Below are positions 33,659-47,651 of a DNA stretch of 64,000 nucleotides, one piece after another. Where the stretch lies: the NCBI GenBank assembly GCA_019321725.1, contig CM033116.1, forward strand, positions 11,860,841 to 11,924,840, given 5' to 3'. Position numbers and translations under genes: made by a program. The stretch's first letter is position 1; the number at the start of each line of letters is the position of its first letter. The DNA is from Paulownia fortunei. Its lineage: Eukaryota; Streptophyta; Magnoliopsida; Lamiales; Paulowniaceae. The notes below the pieces were generated by a model. That model searched no databases, was not told where the DNA came from, and saw only the letters and a program-made list of their open reading frames with translations.

Positions 33659-36600
33659 TCTAACACTCGCACCACTAAATATAGATATTTATATAACAAT
33701 AATTTTGACAATGTAGCACATGTGTACATGTGTATATATATAAAAAAATTATCAACTATAACACTTTGAGAAACAATAAAAGTATTTTTTCACATATAAA
33801 CTTGTATATAGAAAAATCACCATTTAAATAAAAAACACAACACTCATCACAGTCACGCTATTCTCAAACTTATTTACTATAAAATTTTAAGAGTTATATA
33901 GGACACGATATTCCAAATTTATAATACGATGACTCAAAAACCAAAATAATAGTCTATACTTTTGAAAAAAATAAGGATATTTTGCATCTTATAACCCTTT
34001 ATATATAGATAATAATTTACACAATAATAATGATTGTAAAAATTAGAATATACCCACAACACAACCCAGCAGATTGTCATCTATGTACAATGATCCTCAG
34101 AAGCCTATAAGAGCTCAAACAACCAGCCTAGTAAGTCTCAGAGTCTCAGGTATCATCATGCTTACCTACAATGCTTGAACTATGTGAGCTAATGTTCAGT
34201 AAGTGAAAATCATTCATGATGAAGGGATAATCTAACACATATGTAATGCAATTCGATGATATTATGACAAAAATGTAAACTCATGCATCAAAATCATTTC
34301 ATTCAAAATTATTTCCATCACTAGGCCCTTGGCCCACCTACTATGTACCAGATAGAGTTCTTAATAATATTAATAATCACATGACCATAAATAGATCGAC
34401 ATAGTCCAGGGGCCATCTCCTGGGATCACCAGAGGTCCACCCCCTGTCTTCCTCTGTGATCCTCCAAAAATCTTCCCACCAGCGATGTCGATAAGGACAC
34501 AATCAAGTGGTCTACCCTCTTATGACCACCAGAGGCACACCCCCTATCAACCCCTATGATCCTTCGAGAAATAATACTCGTGGTGCCCTAAAATATCATA
34601 TCAATAAGTCACACGGACCTCGGTACACTAGTAGTGGCCAATCAAAATATTTTCTTTCTGAAAATAACATAATGCATGCAAAATCTCAACTGTGACCACG
34701 TGTTATGCATGCACGTGTAAATGTTGATGAATGACATGTTCAATAACACAACGGATCTCATGTCCCATCATCCACGCAACGTATGAAAGATAAGATATTT
34801 ATAATACTCATAATACACTCATCAATACACAAGGGTCACATTTAATATAGATAAGGCAAGAACTACTATGCCCATGCATTGTAGTTGCAAATGGATTTTC
34901 ACTTACTTTTGATCGGTTGTGTGTTACTTCTAGGTTTCTTAAGGATTACTCCCCAACCCTAGATGTGAAACAATCTGTAAAAATATAAGATAACAATCAC
35001 CATCCTCAATTAACAAGTTCATTATACCTAATGTAGTATAAAATTCTTGAATCTCAATTTAACTAAACAACCTTATCACTTAGAAACTATAATCGAATGC
35101 AACCTTTTACGAACCTTTGTTCCACATATTAAATGTATACTAACCTCACTTAATTGATGTATTATAACTCTTATAACATCTCCCTAAATGTTAGGGGTCA
35201 AATGCGCCACATCTATGCTGGAACATGTTAATGAACCAAATGGGACAAATTCACAACTTCACATTTTCTTACTGCCACATTAATTTGCATGATGATTTTG
35301 ACACCCTTAGACATATTCATTCACTCCCCGATTTTTATCACACCTAGATAACATAAAACATAATGTAACCATATCATATAATGGCTAAAACACACGGATA
35401 TAGCTTCCCAAGTTCAGCTCCCTTCACAGCATACTCAAATAGATTTTTCCTACCGTGACAATTTTGCGCACTTCATGACATTAATGGTTTTGGCACCCTT
35501 AAGTATTTTTAATCACTCCGAATTTTAAGAAAAGTTAGAAAGAATATAAAAATAGACAACCAGGTCATATTATTGCCAAAACTCATGGATTTAGCTCCCC
35601 TAATTCAGTCTCCTTCACAGCACACCAAAATAGATTTTGCTACTTTGGCAATTTGAGTGTTTCTCCAATATCATGCTCTATTTCAATTTCTAACCAATCC
35701 AAATTCATTCCAATACTCTTAACTCATATATGGATATGTAAATGGTAATAATTATAGATTTTATTCAGCATACCATACACGTTTGAAGCCTAAAACACAA
35801 GAAAATAGTAAGGTGATAGTTTCTGCCACAAGTATTTCCTACTAAGTGTTTGTCATAAAAAACTCTTTGTTTGTACACCAAAGTCTAACTAAAAACTTCT
35901 TCACTTTTATAAGAGATATTTAATGCTTAATAAGAAATAAAACCAATCATAATAATCTAAAAACCAAAGACAAAATCGTAAAAAAGTGTTACCTATACAG
36001 ATTTTGAGGTTAAACTTAATGGTAATCACTTCTCCTATGCTTTTCTTGCTTTTATTTCAACTTGAAATCAATTTGGAGTACTTGGAGACCTTAAGGTGTG
36101 TGTTTGGAAGTTGAAAATGGCTGAAATGAGGGTGTGGTCATGGCTTAAGGGTGAAGGGTTTGAGGTGTTAGCTTGAGATATTAGCTTAAGCTTAATAAGA
36201 AAGCATGAGGTGGCAAAGCTTGAGGTGTCAAATGGTGGTTTAAATCTGATATTATACACAACTTACACAACTCTAATATGGTGTTTCTCAGCATTTATTT
36301 CTTTATTTACAACCTATTTTAATTTTTGTACGATCGGATAATAAATTCTACCCTAATTTCTTAACCGTTGATTCGATCTTTAAATCGATTGACTTTCGAT
36401 TTCTTAAATAGATTGTCTAATTTTCATTTCTAAAATCATATGCACATATGAACCTTGAAATATGATACTTAAATCAAATTACATTATGTTTAATATCCTA
36501 AGTATTAGTAGTTTATTGATGTATATCTTTAAAACACCTTGATCTAGTTGAATCGAAATATATTAGCTTACTAGTAATACCTTTAATTACTTCTAAAATT

Positions 36601-36843
36601 ATAACATATAACCTATGATTATCTAATAGATTGACCAATCTATTCTTTCTCTTATCTAAATATTGAATTTCTTGCTTAGGTTATAAGATTTCAACCACTA
36701 ATATCATGTGATAGCATTAGAGGTCTAACGATTAAAATGCTATATAAGATGCCATGTTAATGTTAATACAAATTAGCATATAAGTAGCATGTAATGTATG
36801 AATCACATTGGCCAAGTGAGTAGTGTGAGGATTGGGTATTACA
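33659..36843 (-). repeat. Retrotransposon A 3' LTR
   Basis: 3185 bases, the longest copy of LTR family A here. On the minus strand it starts TGTAATACCCAATCC at 36843. It shares degenerate ~190-base tandem units (about 35220-35650, marked by CTTCACAGCA) with the solo LTR at 17088-19965. The small open frame 36259-36068 is a chance frame conserved among copies of this LTR; it is not a gene. Confidence 0.92.
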
Positions 36844-39800
36844 TCCTCCCCTCCTTATTAAAATTTCGTCCCTGAAATGTTACTTACCAAAAAAAAAAAC
36901 TTTAGATATTTAATTATCATTTTATGCTTTCTTTTCCAAATAGCTTCTTATGTTGATTGACTTCTACTCAGTACTTTAACTAATAAGATATTCTCATTTT
37001 GAAGTTACTTTACATCCCTTTCTAAAATATCTATAGGTGTTTCTTCATATCTCCGACCTCAATTTAATTCTATTGGTTTCTTTTCAATAGATGATATAGA
37101 TTCATGATATACTTCCTTAAAATGAACACATGAAATATTGTGAACTCAAGACATCGATAGAAAGAGGCTGAGTTTACACGCAATGTCCCCAATTCTGTCA
37201 ATAATGCAAAATAATCCAATGTACCTAGGATTAAGTTTGTATGTAACATTCCAATTTTTTTTTCTGCCTAAGCTATATAATCCCTTTCATTGGAGACACC
37301 TTCAAAAAAATTAATCCCTTATCATAAATTGCAACGATATCCTCTTTAATCTGCAAAACTCTATGGTCACCTCTAACTAGTTTTCATATTTAGCAATTTA
37401 TTCTACCACTTCTATCATTTCCCAAACCATATTTAGCCTAAAAGAACACCAAATTCATTTTAATAAAACAATGACCTATATTTTCTATCATACAATGCCT
37501 CATAGAGAACTATCCCAAGTAGTCTTATCACTATTGTTATAAAAATTCCACCTAAGAATTTTTTTTCTCAATTGACATAAACAATCTAATGCACAATCTC
37601 TAAGCATACCTTGCAAAATCTAATTTGTTTGTCCTGGTTGCCCATTGATGCATGGATGATCACAATACTAAAATATAATTTTTTTTCAATACCTGATGTA
37701 ATATCTTCTAGAAAGTGGATAAAGACCTTAAATCTACATCAGAACTAATAGATACTAATAAATCATAAAGTCTAACTGCTTCCTATACACTTATCTTTCC
37801 TTAGATTTCCAAGGAATACCTAGGGTAAATTGAGAAAGAATTAGCATATTCAGTTAACCTATGAACAATAACCTAGTTCCATTATCATATACAAAATTCC
37901 TGAATGCCTTCCCATTTCCACCTGAAAATAAAAGTAGAACTAAATCATTCCAACATATATACTTTTACATATATCCTTTTTTTTTGTGGAAAACCAAATA
38001 TTAACAATATATTCCATAATAGCTCATCCAGTATCCGATATCTGTACATTTTTTTGAGATCACAAACATCATTCATACCACTAAATAAAATAAATAAAAA
38101 GTACATGATCATCACCTAAAACTTAGTCTTGCAATTTCTTATCCCTCATTGTCACATCCATCTCTTATTGAAAGATTATTATCACTTATCACAAAAATCT
38201 ATTTAAGTGCTTTTTATGCCTTTCATCTTAATCCTAACCTTTCATCAACCTTATTTTTAGCATTTGAATCAATCAAAATAACCATTTACTCTAATTCGTC
38301 CTCTATTGAGATATTTTATTCCAATGACATCTGTAGTTATATGGATCATACAATATATTAACTTCCTAATAATATCTACAAGTTCAACTCCTTTAGAGTA
38401 TATAGACATTTCAAGTACTTCCGTTTTGTAATATCACATGTAGTATTACATAAATAATCGAAGAGTGTCTAGTAAATTTTTTATATTATATCAAACATAT
38501 ACCAAAACACAATGAGATACACCATTATACACAATATATAACTTATATCTAAAGTTAGAGTCAGTAATGAAGCTCAAATAAATTCTCTTTAAGTAATTAG
38601 AGATTTCTTCCCACTTAGCGAACCATTCAAATTTCATATACATGTATGTATGATGAAATAAAGCAGTAACAACTAAGGAGAAATTTTAACTGAATACCTA
38701 ATAATATCACTAACCCAAAAAAATTTTCTTATCTCTATCACATTTATTGGTCTTCTCTATTTCAGTACAACCTCAAAGTTTTAAATAGTTACTAGGATAC
38801 CATCTTAAGAAAATTACCAGTCCCAAATTAAATCTTGTATTACATAACTAAAAGATCTCATTTACTAAATTGAATAAATAATTTCTACTTCCTTAAATTT
38901 TCCAATATCATATTAAAAGGTCAATTATATTTCTCCTCATTGTACACTAATATATCATCAATGAATATCACCCCAAATATACTCATATAGAATCATCAAA
39001 CATATTATTCATCATATATATCAAAATAATTAGGGCATTAGTCAACCCAATGGCACAACAAGAAATTCATAATTAATTCAAACTTAAAATCAACCTTCAA
39101 GATTACAGTAACTCCTCTTAATTTATCAAATAAACCTTAGTACGAAAATTGTACTTATTACAAATTATTACTCAAATCAATTGCAATAAATAATACATAA
39201 CCTCAAGATTCATCTTTCCTATAGGTGAATATAAAGTGGAACTTGTTTAGGAGAAGTACTAGACCTTAATGTCTTGCCCAATATTATAACAATATCACTA
39301 AAGGTTCATCAAATTTCAGTAGGTGCATATGATAAACTAAAAGAGAGATTGGATTTGTTCTTACAACTATATCCGGGATAAAATTAATGGTTAGTCAATA
39401 GCATGCCCTAAAACTTCTTTTCAACATAAATCAAGAGATCTAAGATCACACAAATGGATTTTTAGTAAACTTTGGTCATTTCTAAAAATTCTAACACAAC
39501 CCAAAGATCGATAATAACTCTTTCTTACTATTCTTTTTTACAGTAACTGTAAAAAGTTATAATTTGACAATCTTCTTTATTTTTTGCAAATAGTAAACAT
39601 TTTCCTGCCATGGTCTCCATAAAATTTTTAAATTTTGATCATCTGAATTTAAAAGTCTTAATAATCCTGAAATAATCCACAATGCATAATTTTTAATAAA
39701 TCAATCAACACAAAAAGTTATATCATAATTCCAGCCAATATAACAAAATTAACCTAGAACTCTTAAAATCTAATTAGTTGATCTTGAACTTCCAGATGGA

Positions 39801-40121
39801 ATTAAAATATAGTAATTGACCTCATATATATATATATCAAGTACCCTATCCAATATTATTACAAACTTAGTAGATAATAGATAATGTGTAGCTCTAAAGA
39901 TAGAATACCAACCATAAATTTTGTACCTGTTACTACTGATGAGTCTATTACCTCAATATTATTTTATACAAAATCTTAAAACACATTGCCAATATTATTC
40001 ATGAAATACAAAATGAATTATACAATAAATAAAACTTACTGGCATGGTTGCGCTCCACTGGTTACAAAGGTCATGTACATGGATAGTTTATAGAACCACA
40101 AATCAGGCTCTGATACCACTC
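36844..40121 (-). pseudogene. Retrotransposon A internal region, decayed gag-pol
   Basis: No frame longer than about 70 codons survives. Recognisable remains on the minus strand are: RT active site VIFIDDILVY at about 38975-38945; an integrase phrase around 37680-37630 corresponding to HP..GQ; the integrase C-terminal phrase KLNPRYIGLFCIIDRIG at about 37240-37190; and a purine tract with AAGGAGGGGAGGA just before the 3' LTR. The primer site GTGGTATCAGAGCC (initiator-Met tRNA type) lies at about 40119-40106. Only about 1 kb separates RT from the primer site, so most of gag and protease is deleted. Confidence 0.75.
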
Positions 40122-40618
40122 GGTAACACCCACACCACTAAATATAGATATTGATATAACAATAATTTTGACAAGGTAGCACATGTGTGTACATATGTAT
40201 ATATAAAAAAAAAATTGTCAACTATAGCACTTTGAGAAATAGTAAAAGTGTTTTCTTACATATAAACTTGTATATAGAAAAAATACCGTTTAAATAAAAA
40301 ATAAAACACCCATCACAGTCACGCTATTTTCAAACTTATTTACTATAAAATTTCAAGAATTATATAGGACACGACATGCCAAAGTTATAATATGATAGAC
40401 TCAAAAATCAAAAGAATAGCTTATACTTTCAGAAGAAGTAAGGACATTTTGCATCTTGTAACCTTTTTTGTCTAGACAACAATTTACACAATAATAATGA
40501 TTGTAAAAATTAGAATATGCCCACAACACAATCCAAAAGGTCGTTATCTATGTACAGTGATCCTCAGCAGCCTGTAGGAGCTCCAACAACCAGCCTAATA
40601 AACCTCAGAGTTTCAGGT
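40122..40618 (-). repeat. Retrotransposon A 5' LTR, inner fragment
   Basis: It matches 33660-34150 almost base for base. It is cut at 40618 by element B, and the copy resumes at 47652. Confidence 0.92.
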
Positions 40619-42222
40619 TGTAACTCCCCTTAACCTAACTGTAGAGCCTAAACAAGCTGATACAGTTAAGTCAAGAAATGTTAATTTTTCATTATTACTC
40701 GAGTTATGGTTTTAATAAAAGTTTTCATTTTTAGCTATAAGAGAAATAGTTTGAATCGTTTTAAACACACCATATACATATATCAAAACTGAGTACATCT
40801 ATTTACAAAACCATAATAAAATAGCTTATTTAAAAACAAAACAGAGTTTTCAAAATATGATACAAAATAGTTCGAAATATGGCATATGAACAAATCTGTT
40901 TAGCCACTTTGGAGACTTAGTCAACCTCTAAACATGTACGTTTCCACCTGCATCACATGAATCTAATGAGCTAAAGGCTCAGTAATGTGAAACTGATGCA
41001 ATAACAAATAGCGTACATGCAAATCACATAAATGATTAAATGTATTATTCAATTTAATAACTTTCTTTTATAAATCATTCTTTAGGGCCCTTGAAGTATG
41101 GTACCTAACTAATAGTGATAGACCGTGGTTTTCGAAACCTGTTCATAATAATTGGCCAATAAAAGAACTAATACGGGGTTTCCATACCTGGTTTTTTAAC
41201 CTCAGGTATTAGCCGTATTCTATCTCATTCATTGTGGCTTTTCTATATTAATTTTTCAACCTCAAGTATTTGCCACCATGGTCCGCTGGTCCCTCCCGCG
41301 TCCCTTGTCTACCCGACCATCAATCAAGTACCATACTTTCTTTTCAAAAATCTAATTATATTCTTAATAGTGTGATGCTTCTTAAACCATAAATGCATCA
41401 AACAATAACAATCATATTAAAACATGAATAAACATTATATGATTCATGTGATACAGCAAATGAAAGTTTCAACTTACCTTAAGTCCACTTTGTGGCAAGT
41501 AAAAAGACCAATCTCTTTGGAAGATAGGATGTGTTAAAGGCCTAACATAGTCAAATCATATACCATTTAATATCCTTTTTATAAATTATTTAGTCTATTC
41601 TAGTTAAAGTTCATATATACTTTTCAATCTTTTTACTACTAATTCAAGACATTAAACATTAGGGCAACCATTAAATAACTAATAATTCAAACATAATTAT
41701 TAGGGCAGCCCCGAAAACATGCATACAATCCAAATTAACATGACATAAATTCGATTCTACCTTAAATTGATTGTACCCTTCAATTAAGCAAACTAATTGC
41801 TATTGTTTTCAATCATTCAAAGGAACTTCCAAACACAATATAAGCATTACAAGATTAATGGAAATAAGTAAATTAAGCATAGTTCACAAGACTATCTATT
41901 TTACTAAAAATTAGCTTGGTTTTAGTTTCAAGTGTAACTTACTTAAGTTTTCAATCATACAAAATATACTAAAACATGTAACCATCCAAGATACTACAAA
42001 TTCATCTTAAGAAACATTGAAAAAGAATATACCTTGATTAAGTTGGAATTAAGCTTCAAAATTAACGATTTTCAAACTTAAAAAGGGTGGAACTTGTTCT
42101 AGTTTGTGTTCTATGAATTCCTATGGATTGAATTTGATTTTTGTGAGTATGAGAGTGTAGAAATTTGGGAGAAACTTAGGAGAATAAGGGCTGGTCATTT
42201 TTTAGGTGCTTCCACAAGAAAC
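40619..42222 (-). repeat. Retrotransposon B 3' LTR, lacking its first ~590 bases
   Basis: It matches 46316-47059 and the solo LTR at 22743-24821. The LTR sequence corresponding to 47060-47646 is absent. At 42222/42223 integrase coding sequence joins the LTR directly, so a single deletion removed the end of integrase, any chromodomain, the purine tract and the LTR start. Confidence 0.9.
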
Positions 42223-42880
42223 CCCTTATCGGTATGTTGAACTATTTCTGGACCAAGTAGGCTTCATTCTCCAACTTCATCCCAATGAACTGGAAATCTA
42301 CATATCCTTCCATACAATGCTTCATAAGGCGCCATTCCAATTGTTGATTGGTAGCTATTATTATAAGTAAACTCCACTAATAGAAGCTTTGCATCCCAAC
42401 TCCCTTGAAAATCTAGCACACAAGCTCTTAACATATCCTCTAATATCTGAATAACCCTCTCTGATTGCTCGTCACTTTGTGGATGAAATGTTGTACTGAA
42501 TGCAAGTTTCGTTCCCATGGCACTATATAAGCTCTTCCAAAATGTAGATGTAAACTTAGGATCTCTATCAGACACTATTGAAACTGGCACCTGATGTAAC
42601 CTGACTATCTCTTTAATATATTATTGAGCACACTAGTCCATATTATATGTGGATTTCACTGGAAGAGAATGGGCTGATTTAGTTAATCTATCAACAATCA
42701 CCTATATGGAATTATACCCCTTTTGTGTTCTAGGTAATCCAAGCACAAAGTCCAACATAATGTGTTCCCATTTCCACTCTAGAATCTATAAAAGCTTCAA
42801 TAACCCTGATGATCTTTGATATTTAATCTTAACTTGTTAACAAGTTAGATATTCAGCCATAAATTTTGCTATATCTCTGT
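42223..42880 (-). pseudogene. Retrotransposon B integrase, C-terminally truncated
   Basis: The open piece 42590-42264 contains VSIVSDRDPKFTSTFWKSLY, FHPQSDEQSERVIQILEDML and NNSYQSTIGMAPYEALYGR, the second half of a gypsy integrase core with its catalytic Asp and Glu visible. Family HPQTDGQSER has become HPQSDEQSER. Upstream pieces are broken by stops. It ends at the deletion junction at 42223. Confidence 0.85.
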
Positions 42881-43025
42881 TCATTTTAGGACATCAATAA
42901 TGTTGTTGTAAGTCTTTATACATTTTTGTGCTACCTGGGTGTACTGAGTAAGGAGTAGTATGAGCTTCTTCTAAAATATCTCCTTTCATGGCCTTGTCAA
43001 ACAACACACATAGTCTCCCTTTATA

Positions 43026-43736
43026 TCAAATAATCCCATCATTAGTAATAGAGAAGTCTGGCCTCTTTCCAGCCTCAATCATTCTTTTCAATCTACACAA
43101 ATGCATGCCCACCTTTTGACCTTCTCTAATTCTTTCTTGAAGTACAGGTCTCAACATTAAGGCTGACAACGAACACTTTTTCCCTTTAGGTACAATTTCA
43201 AGCTCTAATCTCTGCAAATCCAGTAATGTTGACTTTTGTATAATAAAAAGATAAGACATGGTTTCTCTGCTCAATGCATCTGCAACCACATTCGCTTTAC
43301 TAGGATGATAGTTAATCACACAATCATAATCCTTCACAAGTTCTAACCATCTTCTTTGTCTCATATTCAGCTCTTTTTGGGTAAAGAAGTACTTTAAACT
43401 CTTATGATCTGTGTATATCTCATACTTCTCATCATACAAATAATGTCTCCAAATTTTAAAGGCAAAAACCACAGTAGCAAGTTCTAAATCATGGGTTGGA
43501 TAATTCTTTTCATATTTCTTCAATTGCCTTGAAGCATAGGCAATAACATTCCCATTTTGCATCAAAACAGCACCCAAAACTTTTTTTGAAGTGTCGCTAT
43601 ACACAATGAATCCATCAATTCCAATTGGAATGGTAAGAACAAGAGCTGTAGTCAATTTATATTTCAGTTCTTGCAAACTTCTTTCACAAGCATCGGTCCA
43701 CAAGAACTTCACATTATTTCTTGTCAACATTGTCAT
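43026..43736 (-). pseudogene. Retrotransposon B RNase H domain
   Basis: A 236-codon open piece. It starts in the RT connection ([19 protein letters not shown]) and continues with [37 protein letters not shown] and [20 protein letters not shown], ending with NVVADALSR. The RNase H acidic residues (D of YSDTS, E of HDLE, D of YTDHKS, D of ADALS) are all present. It would remove the RNA strand during reverse transcription. Intact over its length but separated from RT by a stop at about 43770. Confidence 0.9.
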
Positions 43737-43772
43737 TGGAGTTGCTATTTTTGAAAACCCCTGAACAAATCA

Positions 43773-44400
43773 TCAATAGTACCCTGCTAATTCCAAGAAA
43801 CTCCTTACTTCTGATATATTTGTTGGTGTTGGCCACTTAATGACATCTTCTACCTTGCTCGGATCAACAGAAATACCATCCTTTGATACTACATGATCTA
43901 GAAATACCACTTGTTCAAGCCAAAACTCACACTTCTTGAATTTAGGATACAATTGTTTTTCCTTAAGAACTTGCAGCACAATCTTCAAATGTTCTTTGTG
44001 CTCTTCTTTATCTCGTGAATAAATTAGGATATCATCAATAAATACAATCATAAATTTATCAAGATATTGCTTGATCATCCTATTTATTAGATCCATAAAA
44101 GTTGCAAGGGTATTGGTTAAACCGAAAGGCATCACTAGAAATTCATAATATCTATACCTTGTTCGAAATGCAGTCTTTGGTATATCTTCTTCCTTGATCT
44201 TCAATTGATGATACCCAGAGCGCAAATCAATCTTAGAAAATACAGATTCTCTTTGTAATTGATCAAACAAATCATCTATTCTTGGGAGTGGATACTTATT
44301 CTTGACTGTTATTTTATTTAACTCTCTATAATTAATACATAACCACAATGTACTATCCTTTTTTTTCACGAACAACACAGGTGCTCCCTAAGGAGAATAA
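43773..44400 (-). pseudogene. Retrotransposon B reverse transcriptase domain
   Basis: A 201-codon open piece with [47 protein letters not shown] and the active site FIDDILIYS. All three catalytic aspartates (KIDL and IDD) are present. It is interrupted just upstream at about 44380 and downstream at about 43770, so the polyprotein cannot be made in one piece. Confidence 0.9.
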
Positions 44401-44520
44401 CTTGGGCGAATAAACCCTTATCAAGCAATTCTTGTAATTGAACTTTTAACTCTTTCAACTCTGTTGGTGCTATTCGGTATGGTGCTTTAGAAATAGGAGT
44501 AGTTCCTAACATAACATCAA

Positions 44521-45170
44521 TCACAAATTTGATCTTTCGATTCGGTGGTAGTCCCGTAAATCATTTGGAAATACCTCACGAAATTCTTGAACCACATCTA
44601 TATTTTTTGGATACAATTGTGCTTCAACTGAGGTGTCCAGAACACTTGCCAAATATCCAACACAATCTTTATTCAACATCTTTTGAGCTTTCAAAGTAGA
44701 TATAATTAGTAAGGACCGTGAGAATAAGGTACCACTAAACACAAACTGTTCTTCTCCAGGTGGCTAAAAAATCACAATCTTCTTATTACAATCAATTGTT
44801 GCATGGTATTGGGTAAGGCAATCCATACCCAAAATAACCTCAAAATTTGGCATTAGTAAAACAATAAGATCTGCATAGAGAGTTCTATCACTAATCTGAA
44901 TAGAACAAGCCCTCAATATTGGGTTGGAATCTATTTCTTTCCTGGATGAAACAGTCACACTGTACCTTACTTTTAATAAATCTGGTGTAATGCCCAATTT
45001 CTCACAAATGCACGTGTTGCAAATGAATGCGTAGATCCAGAATCTATCAATGCAATTTCAGGTATCCTAGAAATTAAAATAGTACCTGTGACTACGAAAG
45101 CATCTGCATCGGCTTGTTCTTGTGTCATTGTATACACTCTTCCTTGAACTTTCCCCTGCACTGTTGGGCA
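44521..45170 (-). pseudogene. Retrotransposon B protease region
   Basis: Three overlapping open pieces (45161-44973, 44997-44764, 44742-44521). The protease core is ALIDSGSTHSFATRAFV at about 45050, with the catalytic Asp, then VILGMDCLTQYHATIDC, the typical second half of a Tekay-type retropepsin. It would cleave the gag-pol polyprotein. Two breaks separate the pieces. Confidence 0.85.
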
Positions 45171-46113
45171 ATCCTTTGCTATATGTCCAGGCTTTTTACA
45201 CTTAAAGCAACGACTAATACCACTATAGCATTCCCCAAAATGATTCTTCTCACACTTAGCACATTTAGGCCTTTTAATTATAGTAGAAGTCTGCCCAACT
45301 TTAGGATGCTTTTCATTCCCTTGGTTTGATTTTTGCTCTCCTTTCTTCCACTAATTCAGATTTCCGAGAATGAATACTTGCTTCTTTTATTGATGAAATT
45401 TCTCAATCTCTTTCTCATCTAAGTCAACCATCAAAGCCTTGTCCACCAGTTCCCTAAACTCTATTACTGAAAACATTCTCACATCTCTTCTAATTTCAGA
45501 TTAAGGCCCCTCAAGAAATAATCCATCTTCTCATAATTGTCTCTAGCGATGTATGGCACGTACTTGCAACCTTGTTCAAATTTTTTCACATAATCACATA
45601 CAGACATCCCTCCTTATTTTAACTCTAAAAATTCTTTTACTTTGAGCGACCTAGCATCTCTAGTGAAATACTTATCATAAAATACTATTTTAAACCTCTC
45701 CCAAGTTAGCTCTTCCATATTCATTGCAGTTTAGCTCTTTCCCACCAGGTTCTAGCATCCTTCTTCAACAAGAAGATTGTACAGTGTACCTTCTCAGCAT
45801 TATTAATTCTCATGTAGTCAAAGATAGTATTCAATGATTTAACCTATTCCTCTACAACCATAGGATCAGACCCACTAGTAAAATCATCAAGTTCCATCTT
45901 TCTAAACTTCTCATATACAGTCTGTGAAGGATCCTGTCGAGCTTGTGGTGGAGAAAGTCGCTGATTCTATTCTTAGGTTCTTTATTGCATATCTAGCAAT
46001 TGTTGTATCTGCTCACCATGCATTCTAGTTTATTGTTGAATAAGATCAGTCAAATTGTCCACCACACTATGATTACTCTCATGATTATCCATTGTCTTCC
46101 TTTTTCGTGCCAT
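45171..46113 (-). pseudogene. Retrotransposon B gag
   Basis: The start is ATG at 46113 (MARKRKTMDN). In-frame stops occur from early on, several at TAG where Gln is expected. Recognisable phrases include [16 protein letters not shown] and [12 protein letters not shown], then a CCHC zinc knuckle CFKCKKPGHIAKDC at about 45212-45170. It would form the particle and package RNA. Confidence 0.8.
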
Positions 46114-46297
46114 GACCTGATATGCATTACCCAATCTCATTCCATTCATTAGCCAATAATAAATGCATAATCATGACAATAACATTGAATAAAATATAAT
46201 CAAATAAACAAAAAGGCAATAAACAAGTAGTTGACCGAGTTTCCCAGCCAGTATGTGTTCATATGCCTTCTTTTGTTTACAAGAACGACTAAACCTT

Positions 46298-46315
46298 TGC
46301 TCTGATTCCACAAAC
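46298..46315 (-). promoter_or_regulatory. Retrotransposon B primer-binding site
   Basis: The minus strand reads GTTTGTGGAATCAGAGC directly after the LTR edge, one base from the usual TGGTATCAGAGC (initiator-Met tRNA type). Confidence 0.85.
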
Positions 46316-47646
46316 TGTAACACCCCTTAATCTAACTGTAGAGACTAAACAAGCTGATACAGTTAAGTCAAGAAATGTTAATTTTTCATCATTACTCGAG
46401 TTATGGTTTTAATAAAAGTTTCCATTTTTAGCTATAAAAGAAAGAACTTGAATCGTTTTAAACACACCATATACATATATCAAAACTGAGTACATCTGTT
46501 TATAAAACCATAATAAAATAGCTGATTTAAAAACAAAACAGAGTTTTCAAAATATGATACAAAACAGCTCGAAACATGGCATATGAACAAATTTCTGTCT
46601 AGCCACTTTGGAGACTCAGTCAACCTCTAAACATATATATTTCCACCTGCATCACATGAATCTAATGAGCTAAAGGCTCAGTAATGTGAAACTGATGCAA
46701 TAACAAATAGCGTACATGCAAATCACATAAATGATTAAATGTATTATTCAATTTAATAACTTTCTTTCATAAATCATTCTTTAGGGCCCTTGAAGTGTGG
46801 TACCTAACTAATAGTGATAGATCGTAGTTTTTAGAATCTGTTCATAATGATTGGCCAATAAGAGAACTAATACGGGGTTTCCATACTTGGTCTTTCAACT
46901 TCAGGTTTAAAAAGGGTGGAACTTGTTCTAGTTTGTGTTCTATAAATTCCTATGGATTGAATTCAATTTTTGTGAGTATGAGAGTGTAGAAATTTGGGAG
47001 AAACTTAGGAGAATAAGGGCTGGTTGTTTTTGAGGTGCTTCCACAAGAAATATGGATGAAAATAATTTCTTTAACCTTTCAAAGAAAGGTAAGTGGAGGG
47101 TGATGATTGGTTGCATCACGCTTGGTGTCTTCTCATGACAAAAGCTATGTTCATGGGCTAAGGAGATGACAAAAATTGATGCTTTGGTGTTATAATCAAG
47201 TGCAATGCGATTTAAAATAATTTCATGTAACCTATTCAACCAACCAATCAAATTGCACAATTTTGCATACTTTTAGTTCTTAGCCAAATATAACATATTT
47301 AAAGCAAATATTTAGGAAAATAATCACTTTAGAATGTAACAAGTATAGAGCAATATGAATAATTTATTTCATGACCATTCAACACATCAATCTTCCTTAA
47401 TCGAAATACCGAGTTTTTCACTATAAAAAGGCACTTAAGGGATATGTTAAATAAAGAAATAAAAGTTTGATCTCATAGTTCATGTACTAATGTATGTTAA
47501 AACATAACTAGGGCATATAATAATAATTATTCAAGTTTGTGCAATCATGCTATTTGTGTGCCATAATTCAATAATACACATTGATTAGATGCATATTCAT
47601 GCAAGATGCTTATTATTGGCTATGTAGGAGAGAATTGGGCATTACA
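46316..47646 (-). repeat. Retrotransposon B 5' LTR, internally deleted
   Basis: It starts (minus strand) TGTAATGCCCAATTC at 47646 and ends at 46316. Compared with the other B LTRs it lacks about 870 bases at 46905/46906; the missing part is present in the left LTR between about 41205 and 42075. Confidence 0.9.
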
Positions 47647-47651
47647 CATGT

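Larger units (their letters stand above)
40619..47646 (-). mobile_element. Chromovirus retrotransposon B nested in the LTR of A
   Basis: Edges are TGTAACTCCCC (40619) and GGGCATTACA (47646), with flanking 5-mers CAGGT (40614-40618) and CATGT (47647-47651), a duplication with one change. Minus-strand order: 5' LTR (47646-46316), primer site (46315-46298), gag, protease, RT, RNase H, integrase (46113-42223), then a deletion junction into the 3' LTR (42222-40619). The domain content is that of the Tekay/Del chromovirus group. It is the best preserved retrotransposon in the window, with open pieces of 236 and 201 codons, and from its nesting the youngest layer here. Confidence 0.92.

Noticed and set aside
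34507..34695. Frames at 34507-34695 and 48008-48211 sharing MVYPLMT
   Set aside because: They are matching positions in the two LTRs of element A, not genes.
37904..38361. Two 70-codon plus-strand frames
   Set aside because: They are antisense to the decayed pol of element A; they arise by chance in A+T-rich DNA.
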